Source of the DNA: Hydnum rufescens UP504
Taxonomy: Eukaryota > Basidiomycota > Agaricomycetes > Cantharellales > Hydnaceae
Direction: 5' to 3'
Length of the DNA stretch: 12,386 nucleotides
Assembly (NCBI GenBank): GCA_014904985.1
Contig: MU129457.1
Coordinates: forward strand, 1-12,386
The position numbers and the translations under genes were made by a program. The notes beneath the pieces are model-generated. The model was given only the letters and a program-made list of their open reading frames with translations. It did not search any database and was not told where the DNA came from. This document shows positions 1 through 8,390 of this stretch, in pieces; the stretch's first letter is position 1, and each line of letters opens with the position of its first letter.

Positions 1-96
1 AATTCCACCTATTTTGGGCCCCCTGTGGGGTGATTCACATTTATGGTGGGGTTGTTCCTCTTTTCTGCCTGCCAAGGGAGTTGAATGTCTCAAACT

Positions 97-824
97 CAAC
101 TGATTGGGCTGACTTTTGGCATAGATTTAGTCCATTATATGAATATACTCTGTATAAAATTTCAAGTTCATATCTTGACTGTAGGGGGAGTAAATCAATT
201 TTCAATGTTCAAACTTGTTTGGCTCATATCACCATAAGTAATGCATGGATTTGGCTGAAATTTTGATATGATTTGCGTACTAATGGCCTCCTAATATGTA
301 CCGAATTTCAGACACGTCCGCACAGCGCTTATTTTCTGGCATCTTCTGGTGGTTCCAGTCCCTGCTGCCCAGTTCCCCCTCCTTAAGTGCATGGATTGGG
401 CTTATTTTTGGCACATAATTGCTTTATAATGCCTTCATACTCTGTGTAAATTTTCAAGTCCCCAGCTATTTTATAGGGGGAGGAAATCAATTTTTAATGT
501 CCAAACTTGTTTAACTCATATCTCCATAAGTCATGCATGTATTGGGCTGAAATTTTGATATGATTTGCGTCCTAATAGTATCTAATCATGTGCCAAATTT
601 CAGACTCGTCTGCCCAGCGCTTATTTTCTGGCATCTTCCAGTGGTTCCAGTCCCCCCTGCCTAGTTCCCCCTCTTTAAGTGCATGGATTGGGCTGATTTT
701 TGGCACATGATTACCTTACAATGACTTCATACTCTGTGTAAATTTTCAAGTCCCCAGCTATTTTATAGGGGGTGGAAATCAATTTTTAATGTCTACACCT
801 GTTTGGTTCATATCTCCATAAGTA
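97..824. repeat. Satellite array, left part (146 bp half-units, 292 bp dimers)
   Basis: The landmark ATTGGGCTG (or ATTTGGCTG) occurs at 103, 249, 395, 541 and 687, each exactly 146 bp after the last. Odd and even half-units differ: one type continues with a TTTTTGGCACATAATT-like run, the other with AAATTTTGATATGATT. The true repeat is therefore a 292 bp dimer, and same-type copies are much more alike (241-532 against 533-824). No reading frame stays open across copies, so this is a non-coding satellite. Bases 1-96 are too diverged to place in the array with confidence. The array stops at a TA where the transposon has inserted and resumes at 3857. Confidence 0.88.
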
Positions 825-840
825 CTATTAGTTATGGGGT
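825..840 (+). repeat. Left terminal inverted repeat of the pogo-like element
   Basis: CTATTAGTTATGGGGT is the exact reverse complement of 3841-3856. It directly follows the TA target copy at 823-824. Transposase is expected to bind at or just inside this end. Confidence 0.95.
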
Positions 841-2611
841 ACTTGCCACGAAGTCAGAGAAAAAGCTCCTGTATAAGCTAGAGTGCTCGGATTGTTCTCA
901 AACTTGACAGAATCATAGTAAATAATACTATTCACAGACTGTAAAAATTAGGGAGGAATATATGGAAAATTGAGTGTGTTGGAGGGGATCTGCATCAAGG
1001 GGTCATTTCAGCAATGGCAAGTTCATAATATCGGGTAATTGCCACCATTCCTCATATCTATGTTTCTATGTTCCACTGCTTAGTGCCAACAGAACTCTTG
1101 CTGTGTCTTCATCTGGAGCCTTGCCAAACTCAGAGATGTGAACCAGAGGTGGTGGTGGGCCTGGATATACTGCAATCTGGTCTGTCATGTATTGCAGTGG
1201 CCAAGATGAACTGGATTCTGTATGAAATTCTGTTGAGCTGGTATTGGCTTGTCCCCATCGAGGTCTTGGCTGAGGTCTTGGTTGAAATTGGTGGTGAGGG
1301 GAGTGCTGTAGGATTGATTGTTGTGGGAATGAAACCACAGGTTGCAGGGATTGGTTACATCGCTGTTTTGGTGGTGAGCCCCCCCTGGATCCCTCGTTTT
1401 CCTTATCCTTGTCACCCTTTTCAATCTCACTGACCTTTCTCTTTCTCCTGGTGACTGTCTTTCCAGTGGCCCTGGCAGCTGCAATCTCTGCCTTTGCACG
1501 AAGTTTTGCCTCCTTTGCTGCTGTCCTTTCTGCAGCCTTTGCCTCCTTTGCTACCTGAGCAAGATGAGCCTTTTCTGCCCATGATCATTGGGCTAGTTCC
1601 TTTTTCCTTTCCTTTGTATTGTGTGCCTCTTTTGCCTTCCTTTCCCTTTCCTGTTTCTTGGTCTCCTTCCTCTCTGCTTCCAAAACTGCAGCCTCCTTCT
1701 CTGCTGCAATCTCCTCCAAAGGTTCGGTTGTATTCAGCACATGCACATTTGTTGAGAATGACTGACATGATATCTCAGGTGCATTTGTTTTTGCATTGAC
1801 TTGTTTCTACAACTCCATGTACTGATGCCCCAAAATAATGGCATGTGCATTGGCCATCTCCACAGCAGCTTGTGCTTCAGTGTTGTGGTCATGTAGCTCA
1901 CATGCAATTGCAACAAGGTTCTTTTTGGAGAGGCGTGTGGTAATATTATGTGGAATTGATATGGGGATGTGGGAAGTGGCCAATGACGTGAATGTGGAGA
2001 GGTTTGTGGGGGTGTCATTATGTTCATGAGAATTGGAGGGCAATTCAGTGTCATCATCCACATCTGAATTGGTGTCTTTCCCTGCAGACTCATGGTCCCA
2101 CTCTTCAGAGCCTGGGAAGGTGGTTGGCAAATGCGAAGAGCCAATAGTGGATGTAGCTTGGCTCAGTGCAAAGTCCACCTCACTGAAGACATCTGGATTG
2201 AAAGGGTTTATACCACATTTACAGAAAGCCTTGTGTATAGTGCTACTAACAAAAGCCTTGTCACAAGCATCTAGATATATAGTCACAAAATTCATTTTTG
2301 AGAGACCATGGTTATGCTCCTTGATGTATGTGTCTACTTTGTCTGCAAATGTCGTCTGAAATGGCCCAAATATCCCCATGTTGAGGGGCTGGAGGCAGTG
2401 TGTACAATGTGGTGGTAACTTGAAGATCAAAACGTCATGTTGGTGGGCTGCAAAGAGGAGGTTTCCAGCACAATAGGAACCATGGCCATTGCAAAGGATA
2501 AGGATCTTCTTGCCTGTTATGTTTCATGCTCGTGCTTGTGGGAGAAATGCAACAGTGAGCCATTTCTCACAATGATTATTATCTATCCAGCCATTTGATG
2601 ACACACCAATA

Positions 2612-2666
2612 CTGACATGACTTGTCTATTTAGTGACTACAACAGGTAGTTGTGAACAGTGCTTAC
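2612..2666 (-). other. Spliceosomal intron 2 of the transposase (55 nt)
   Basis: On the minus strand it runs from GTAAGC to GTCAG, with a CACTAAAT branch-like motif about 20 nt before the end. Without splicing, the frame hits TAA right after EHAAG. With splicing, GG plus T forms Gly and the frame continues as IGVSSNGW, the expected next block. The 55 nt length also explains the frame change between the two halves of the catalytic core. Confidence 0.85.
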
Positions 2667-3184
2667 CCAGCTGCGTGCTCTGCCCCTGATGCTTCAAACC
2701 AAGAATGCCGGAGCTGTTTTCCCTTAAAGATGATGTAGGGCTTGAGTGTGAAACCATCTGCACTTACACACTCGACAACTGTGACAAGCTCAAGGTTGGC
2801 ATCATGAACATGGTATTGCTCCCTAGAATTGTGCCCAAAAAGGTATTTTTGGCGCTGACCTTTGCAACCACCACCAAGCTGACTGCCCTTTTCATCCATA
2901 TTATAAACATTCTCCCAAGGAATGTCATGTTCCTCCAGGACTGCCTTCAGCTTATTGAAATATTCACATACAGTAGTGTAGTTGAATGAGCATGCATGCT
3001 TGGGGTCAAGGGCAGAGGATCAGCAATACCGGGTCTCATTTTTATGATGTTGTAGGAACTGTTGCAGCCAGCACTTCCCAGGGAATTTGCCACATAAGTC
3101 CTTGACAAATGGGCCAACCATCTGGCGATCTAGAGGCTAGGCAAGAAAGCCAAGGTGAGTAATCCAGTCGAGCAATACATTTTC

Positions 3185-3235
3185 CTTGGAAAAAGAAATT
3201 GAGTGTATATCTACAAGATACTGATGACCACTCAC
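3185..3235 (-). other. Spliceosomal intron 1 of the transposase (51 nt)
   Basis: On the minus strand the intron opens GTGAGT after CAG and closes CCAAG before GAA. Removing it joins a QQLLTPAQ block directly to ENVLLDWITHLGF, as expected in this family. Length and phase 0 are typical of fungal introns. The retained-intron reading is also open, so the call rests on the splice sites and on continuity with the family. Confidence 0.75.
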
Positions 3236-3513
3236 CTGTGCAGGTGTCAGGAGCTGCTGTGCCACATGCATTTGTTGTCTTGATGCATTGCCACCATGCT
3301 GACATGCCATCGAAGGGTCCTAGGTGGGATATTATGAGCTTGAGTGGCAGCTGCAGCATTCTTATGGACACCATCTCTCAGCTCAGAAAGAGCTTTCTGG
3401 ACATCCTCTTCAGTGTACTCTTGACTCATATAGCACTTTTGGTGGGGCATGATAGTAGGCAGAGTTTGAAAATTATTTGTGTTTTGCCCTCCAAACCTAA
3501 GTTAGTCATTAGA

Positions 3514-3522
3514 CATTTATAG
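3514..3522 (-). promoter_or_regulatory. TATA-like box upstream of the transposase
   Basis: The minus strand reads CTATAAATG about 65 nt before the ATG at 3450, inside the right non-coding arm of the transposon. Position and sequence suit a core promoter, but AT-rich background makes this weak evidence. Confidence 0.35.
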
Positions 3523-3840
3523 CTCTAATTTAGCTCCAAAGGTCCTGGAATTTCATTGATGACTTGCTAGAGGAGTGCCCCATAGTTTAGCAACAACATT
3601 TCCCTGATCCAAGGGCTCCTTGACTTGCTAAAGCAATTATAGTGGTTCAAAACCACCAAATTTTCATCCACTTTGAGGTTAATGTAATGGAAAGAAGCAA
3701 CAATTCAATGATTTTTGGCATTATTTTTGCACAGAACCCTAGGTATATACCACTTGCTCCTATGTACGAAATATGGGCTACAATGGGGGAGAATTGAAGG
3801 GGCTAGAGGGGTCACAGCAAGTACCTGATCGCAGCAATGA

Positions 3841-3856
3841 ACCCCATAACTAATAG
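3841..3856 (-). repeat. Right terminal inverted repeat of the pogo-like element
   Basis: ACCCCATAACTAATAG is the exact reverse complement of 825-840 and is followed by the second TA target copy at 3857-3858. The satellite sequence then resumes in register. Confidence 0.95.
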
Positions 3857-4267
3857 TAATGCATGGATTTGGCTGAAATTTTGATATGATTTGCATCCTA
3901 ATAGTCTCTAACCATGTGCCAAAGTTCAGACTCATCTGCCCAGCACTTATTTTCTGGCATCTTCTGGTGGTTCCAGTCCCCCTTGCCCAGTTCCCCCTCT
4001 TTAAGTGCATGGATTGGGCTGATTTTTGGCACATAATTACTTCACAATGATGTCATACTCTGTGTGAATTTTCAAGTCTCTAGCTATTTTATGGGGGGAG
4101 GAAATCAATTTTTAATGTCCAAACTTTTTTGGCTCATATCTCCATAAGTAATGATTGGACTGGGCTGAAATTTTGATATGATTTGTGTCCTAATAGTCTC
4201 TAATCATGTGCTAAATTTCAGACTTGTCTGCCCAGTGCTTATGTTCTGGCAATTTCCGGTGGTTCCA
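3857..4267. repeat. Satellite array, right part
   Basis: The array resumes with landmarks at 3867, 4013 and 4159, again exactly 146 bp apart, and in the same dimer order as the left part. Removing the transposon and one TA copy restores the 146 bp phase without a slip (687, virtual 833, then 3867). Similarity ends in the GGTTCCAG block at about 4267. Confidence 0.88.
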
Positions 4268-4711
4268 GTGCTGTTTTTACTGTTCTCATTGTTTCAGGCA
4301 ATAACCAGTGGCCCTGGGCCTGGTTTTTTCACTGTATCAGGGTCCCTAGGGGTCCATCCATCCATCCCAGGCACCACTCCCTGGTCCTGGGCCCCCATTG
4401 GGCTGGATGGGGAAAATTTTCTTGGATGTAGTTCATTTAATTTCCGCATTTAGGCTTTTTTTAATAGGAATCATTATATAATATTTTTAGTCACCCCAAA
4501 CCCAGTATGGAAATTATCCTAAATAGGAAATGATTGGATGCAAATCCATTAAGAACCCAACTGAGCCATTGGCTGATATTAAAATGCCCGGGGTTGCCAC
4601 AGCTCTGATGCAACAGCTGACCTGATGCATCAAAATGTGGTAATGGTAACTTACCATAATTGATGCAAAAAACTTGTGGTAAGTTACTGTATGTGATGCA
4701 ATAAGTCTACA
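4268..4711. other. Unassigned stretch between satellite and gypsy remnant
   Basis: No coding frame with recognisable motifs is present. There is a C/G-rich patch (about 4310-4400) with repeated CCATCCAT and CCCTGG words, then AT-rich DNA. At 4646-4656 and 4677-4687, GTAACTTACCA and its exact complement form an 11 bp stem with a 20 nt loop, flanked by TGATGCA words. This sits just before the point where gypsy coding similarity begins. Confidence 0.5.
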
Positions 4712-6713
4712 GCATCAGGTGCAATGGGAGCTGTACTCTCCCAACTCCAAGATGATGGGAAGTGGCACCCAGTGGGTTTCTTGTCAAAAGCTTATCCAAA
4801 GCCGAGAGAAACTATGACATCTATGACAAGGAGCTCTTAGCCATCATCTGGGCCTTAGAAGCTTGGAGACACTACCTCGAAGGTTCCCCTCACCCAGTTG
4901 AGATCTTGACAGACCACCAGAACCTCCAGTACTTCTGGTCTGCCCAGAAGCTGAACCAGAGGCAAGCCCGGTGGAGCATATTCCTCTCTCAGTTCAACTT
5001 CACCCTCCAACACCGTTCCAGGACACAGTCCGGGAAGCCTGATGCCCTCTCACACTGGTCAGACCATCCATGTGGGGACTCTGACAATTCTGATGTGGTC
5101 CTCCTGAAACTGGCTGCCTTCCAGGCACAAGCCACTGACTCCCCAGAGGTCATTACAGTCATGGGGCCCAGCTGGAGTCTGATGGCACAGATTAAAAGGG
5201 CGATGGAGATTGACGATAAAGTAGTCCAGATTGTTAAGGAGCTGAATGGGGATGGACTGAAGGCACACCTCAAGGATTGGGAACTCCATGGCTCCATGGT
5301 TCTCTACTGAGGCCGTGTATATGTCCCGCTGGACCCCAAACTCTGTCATGACCTCATGCACAAGCACCATGATACCCCGACCACAGGTCACCCTGGATGG
5401 TGGAAGACATACAAACTGGTGTCCTGCCACTACTGGTGGCCTGGGATGTCTCAATACATTGCAACCTATGTCTCTGCCTGTGACACTTGCAACTGGATGA
5501 AAACCTTCCCCTCCAAGCTGTCCAGAACACTCCACCCCAACCCTGTGCCAGACCATTGATGGCAGGTCATATCCATGGACATGATCATGGAACTCCTGGA
5601 ATCACATGGATTTGACAGCATGATGATCGTTGTCAATCAATTATCCAAATGAATCCATGCAATGCCCACAACCACCACAGTTGATTCTGCCAGGGTTGCC
5701 CATCTGTTCCAAGACAACATATGGAGACATCACAGCCTTCCAGAAACCATCATCAGTGACCAAGGCACCACCTTCACTTCCAAGTTCATGAAGGAACTGA
5801 ACTCACTCCTTGGCATTAAGGTGAACTTCTCAATGGCATTCCACCCCCAGACAGATGGACAGACGGAATGCATCAATCAGGAAATTGAGCAATACCTCCA
5901 GATCTTCATTAACCACCAGCAGAATGACTGGGTGGAATGGCTCCCTATTGTGGAATTCACATATAACAACCATGTGCACTCCTCCACATGCCAGACCCCA
6001 TTCCAGCTGGACTCTGGACAGGACCCCACCTTGGCATTGAGCCAGTCCATGCCGGGATGATTGAAGCTGCCTTGGACTTCATCACTCAGATGTGGAAGGC
6101 TACAGACGAAGCCCAGGCTGCCTTACAGAAGGCTGCAGAAGACATGGCACACTTCTATGATGCCCACTGCATGGATGCTCCAGAATACACAATTGGCAAC
6201 CAAGTTTGGCTGGATGCACATGACATCTCCACTGACTGCCCCACCAAAAAGCTCTCCAACAAATGGCTTGGGCCCTATAAGGTTGATAAAGTCATCTCCC
6301 ACTCTGCCATCTGTCTCAAACTCCCTGCCTCCATGCATATCCACCCAGTGTTCCATGTGTCCAAACTCCACCCCTTCCAACCAGACCCGATCGCAGAGCA
6401 CACAACTCCCCCACCACCTCCAATCTTATGAGGAGGTGAAGAGGAGTACGAAGTTGAGTGAATCAAGAATTCCAGGTATTTCTGCTGGAAACTCCAGTAC
6501 CTAGTGAAATGGAAAGGGTACCCAGCTTTCAACAATGAGTGGGTCCCCGAAGCCAACCTGGAAAATGCCCCAGAGGCCATTCAGGAATTCCACCAGACTC
6601 ATCCGGAGGCCCTGAGATGCATTAATGCCTTGGAGTTCACATCCATACTGTTCAGGACCACCCAGTTCCTTACGGAATCCCCAATGGACCTCCCGGACTG
6701 GTCGACACATTGA
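4712..6713 (+). pseudogene. gypsy pol: RNase H, integrase and chromodomain, broken
   Basis: RNase H begins at GAVLSQLQDDG in frame 2. A one-base loss near 4787 moves it to frame 1 (AERNYDIYDKELLAIIWALE, ILTDHQNLQYF, KPDALS). Integrase follows: an HHCC zinc-binding region from MHKHHDTPTTGHPGWW to ACDTC, then catalytic Asp at 5578-5580, Asp at 5758-5760 (ISDQGTTF) and Glu at 5866-5868 (DGQTECINQ). Exactly 35 residues separate the last two, the DD35E spacing. A second slip near 6020-6040 moves to frame 3 (NQVWLDAHD, KWLGPYKV, HPVFHVSKL). The chromodomain is about 6441-6604 (QYLVKWKGYP, NLENAPEAIQEFH) and would bind methylated histone tails to guide insertion. In-frame TGA stops lie at 5308, 5557, 5650, 6429 and 6459. 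The product is not functional as read. Confidence 0.93.
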
Positions 6714-6797
6714 CGGATTCAAGGAACAACATATTTACAATGAGGAAAAAACAAAAGGGGAGGAGAGGAGGACAGAACAACAACTCAACAACTTGGA
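6714..6797 (+). other. Purine-rich spacer after pol
   Basis: A strand-biased purine run (about 6741-6773, AAAAGGGGAGGAGAGGAGG core) lies between the pol stop and the end of the antisense gene. It resembles a polypurine tract but sits more than 1 kb before the LTR, so it is not the primer for plus-strand synthesis at the LTR. It could be an internal second tract or plain low-complexity DNA. Confidence 0.35.
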
Positions 6798-7710
6798 CTA
6801 CTCATCGTCCTCACCCTCATCATCATTGCCTTTATTGTCCTCATCATTGTCCTTGTCATCATCATTGTCATTACCACCTTCACTTTCCATTATGATGATG
6901 GGCTCCTCTGTACACTGATGCTTGACCCCACATCCAGACAATGGACCCCCACCTGAGGCCAGCTCAACCATTCCAGACCTGATCCCCATCCATTCCGGAC
7001 TTGGAACCGAAGGATGAGAAACCACCTGATGAGGGACTAAGTGCTGGGTGATGGTCTGGAGGGAGTCTTGCATCTCCCCCACCAACAACGCCATATCCGC
7101 CATGGCCTGGGCCTGCTTCTCCAACACCTCAGCCGACTGTTTGTGCACAAGTGCGCTTTGCTCTGTGGCTACTGCCAGTCAGAGCTGGACATCTGCTGCA
7201 GGAGCATGAGCATGGCCCCAACCCATCGATGGCTCAGCTCTGGATGCCCCTTCATCACCCAGCATGCATCAAACTTTGGCCATGAAGCACAGCCGGCATG
7301 CCCATGCTCCTGGCTTGTCCTGTGGGACACAGGAGATCTGGTGCTGAATACAGCGGACACACATGGTGGACCTGGAGGATATTGTTACAAAGTAAGCAGA
7401 ACTTCAACAGGACATGGACTCATGGCTGGTTCGCAGAGTCCTCGCAGACCCTTCTGGCAGTAGCCTCCATGGCTGCCTTAGCCTCCACAGCTACCTTAGC
7501 CTCTGTGGCCACCTTGGCCTCCACAGCTGCCTTATGACATGCCACCTCAGTCACCTTCCACTTTGCCTCCTCCTTCTTCTGCTCCTCCTCCTTCTTCCGC
7601 TCCTCCTCCACAAGCCTGGCCTCCTCCTCCTGTGCCTCCTTTAATGCCTGCAGAGCCTCTTCACAGCAGAGACAAGCTTCTTCAAATGGAGAATGATTAT
7701 TGCCTGACAT
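6798..7710 (-). pseudogene. Antisense gene in the gypsy spacer: coiled coil, Zn2Cys6-like cluster, acidic tail
   Basis: The best start is ATG 7708-7710 (MSGNNHSPFEEACL). The frame runs back to a stop inside the polypurine tract, and the longer reading begins with GTG. First comes a Glu/Lys/Ala-rich coil with (EAKVAx) hexads (about 7430-7640). After a slip near 7418 comes a cysteine cluster at 7266-7361 with spacing C-x2-C-x6-C-x10-C-x2-C-x6-C, which fits the fungal Zn2Cys6 rule exactly. Next is a QSAEVLEKQAQAMADMALL coil (about 7085-7145), then a run of Asp/Glu to the stop at 6798-6800. TGA codons interrupt at 7404, 7269 and 7179. Zn2Cys6 proteins bind DNA in the nucleus; whether this one does is unknown. 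It lies wholly inside the retrotransposon and on the opposite strand to pol. Confidence 0.7.
7266..7361 (-). other. Zn2Cys6-like cysteine cluster
   Basis: Six cysteines in 32 codons: CVRC, then C after six residues (IQHQIS), ten residues to CRLC, then six positions to the last Cys. The position just before the last Cys is a TGA (7269-7271), probably a former Arg codon CGA. In many zinc clusters a basic residue sits here. Confidence 0.7.
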
Positions 7711-7778
7711 GTTACATGGCACAAAACCTCCAGATGTTTCCACAGATCGATCCTTCCAGCCTGTTCGGGATGACTGGG

Positions 7779-7794
7779 CTTAAGAGGGGGGTAA
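7779..7794 (+). other. Polypurine tract of the gypsy element
   Basis: CTTAAGAGGGGGGTAA directly precedes the LTR start TGTCAG. Placement and composition match the site where plus-strand DNA synthesis is primed in LTR retrotransposons. Confidence 0.85.
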
Positions 7795-8003
7795 TGTCAG
7801 AGTTTGTCTGTTTCCTGGTTAATTCCGGTTTTGGTTCCAGTCTGTTTCCAGTTTGTCCCTGCCTCCGTTTCATCTCCGTTTCATTTCCTTTACTTCTGGT
7901 TCCCACACACTTACCCTGGCCCTGTCCCTGTTCCCTCCACTTTCCCATCCCTGCCTGCTTCCCCTCTTGTGCCTGCCCCCTGTAACCACCTCTCATTAAG
8001 CAA

Positions 8004-8036
8004 CCAATCCCCCATAGTATAGGAACTATGTATAAG
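8004..8036 (+). promoter_or_regulatory. LTR core promoter (CCAAT and TATA boxes)
   Basis: CCAAT at 8004-8008 and TATAAG at 8031-8036 are spaced as in a eukaryotic core promoter. This puts the U3/R border at roughly 8060. It would drive the genomic RNA from the 5' copy of this LTR. Confidence 0.55.
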
Positions 8037-8072
8037 TAGTCCAGGGCGAAATCCAGAGATTCAGCTTTGGTC

Positions 8073-8172
8073 TCTCAGGATTTTCACTTCTACTCCAGAC
8101 TACAGGTTAGCCTCACTGTACCTATTCCCTTAATGTTAATCTCAGGATTTCCACTTCTACTCCAGACTACAG
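8073..8172 (+). repeat. 33 bp direct repeat inside the LTR
   Basis: TCTCAGGATTTT(C)CACTTC and the following TACTCCAGACTACAG occur at 8073-8105 and 8140-8172, 67 bp apart with one T/C difference. The pair sits just downstream of the TATA box, in R or early U5. Confidence 0.85.
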
Positions 8173-8390
8173 CCCCAAGTGTTTTCCAGCTGACTTTGCA
8201 AGCTTAAGGACTGCTGTGCTCACCTCCACCCAGACCCTTCTGGGCTGCAGGATTCCTCCTCCATTCTCCTGTCTCTTACTATCTTACTCTCGCCTGGATT
8301 CATTCAGACTTGGCTGGACTTACACCGGACTAGCCGGATTGATTTGTGTTTACACTTGTTTGGTGCTCTCATCACAGTGTGGCCCTGACA

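Larger units (their letters stand above)
1066..3450 (-). pseudogene. pogo-like DDE transposase (psq-type HTH, DDE_1 endonuclease), broken
   Basis: Reading down from ATG 3448-3450, the order is: a pipsqueak-type helix-turn-helix (EDVQKALSELRDG, then NIPPRTLRWHV; about 3290-3430); a CENP-B-like segment around DWITHLGF and VKDLCGKFPGK; the catalytic core with the first Asp in YNMDEKG (2894-2896) and VVECVSADG; the LILCNGHGSY and LQPLNMGIFG blocks; NPFNPDVFSEVDFA; then a Lys/Glu/Ala-rich coil and a Pro/Ser-rich tail ending at TGA 1066-1068. About 760 codons remain after two introns. Family members nick and join DNA in the nucleus with three Asp; here the second and third are Asn. Stops lie at 3137, 3020, 2524, 1807 and 1585, and the frame slips near 3255-3290. 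The family call is secure; activity is very unlikely. Confidence 0.9.
825..3856 (-). mobile_element. pogo/Fot1-like (Tc1-mariner superfamily) DNA transposon, decayed
   Basis: The element is 3,032 bp long and bounded by perfect 16 bp terminal inverted repeats, CTATTAGTTATGGGGT at 825-840 and its complement at 3841-3856. It is flanked by TA at 823-824 and 3857-3858, the usual target duplication of this superfamily. Unoccupied satellite copies nearby read straight through (CCATAAGTAATGCATGG at 233-249), which serves as an empty-site control. A 9 bp subterminal motif GGTACTTGC lies at 838-846 and inverted at 3817-3825. One transposase gene fills the minus strand. About 240 bp at the left end and 390 bp at the right end are non-coding. 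With its gene broken, the copy is presumably not autonomous. Confidence 0.95.
4712..8390 (+). mobile_element. 5'-truncated Ty3/gypsy (chromovirus-type) LTR retrotransposon
   Basis: The remnant starts inside RNase H and runs through integrase, chromodomain, a 1.1 kb 3' spacer, polypurine tract and 3' LTR. Gag, protease, reverse transcriptase and the 5' LTR are absent from the window. The order RNase H, integrase, chromodomain identifies a Ty3/gypsy chromovirus, a group common in fungi. The spacer between the pol stop (6711-6713) and the LTR carries a separate gene on the opposite strand. Confidence 0.93.
7795..8390 (+). repeat. 3' LTR of the gypsy element (596 bp)
   Basis: It begins TGTCAG after the polypurine tract and ends CTGACA, a 6 bp terminal inverted repeat with the canonical TG...CA ends. 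It holds promoter-like elements and a 33 bp direct repeat (8073-8105 and 8140-8172, one mismatch). The 5' LTR is outside the window or lost, so LTR divergence cannot be read here. The five bases after it (GGCAC) would be the target copy, but they also belong to the palindrome that follows. Confidence 0.88.

Noticed and set aside
1494..1799. Leu/Pro-rich plus-strand open frame
   Set aside because: It is the complement of the Lys/Glu-rich tail of the transposase, which explains the bias.
4178..4453. 91-codon plus-strand open frame crossing the array edge
   Set aside because: It starts inside the non-coding satellite and continues into low-complexity DNA with no motif.
6798..6900. Trinucleotide microsatellite
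   Set aside because: The TCA/TCC repeats are explained as the Asp/Glu-coding tail of the antisense gene.
7539..7985. Pro-rich plus-strand open frame
   Set aside because: It is the complement of the Glu-rich coil of the antisense gene and runs on into the LTR.
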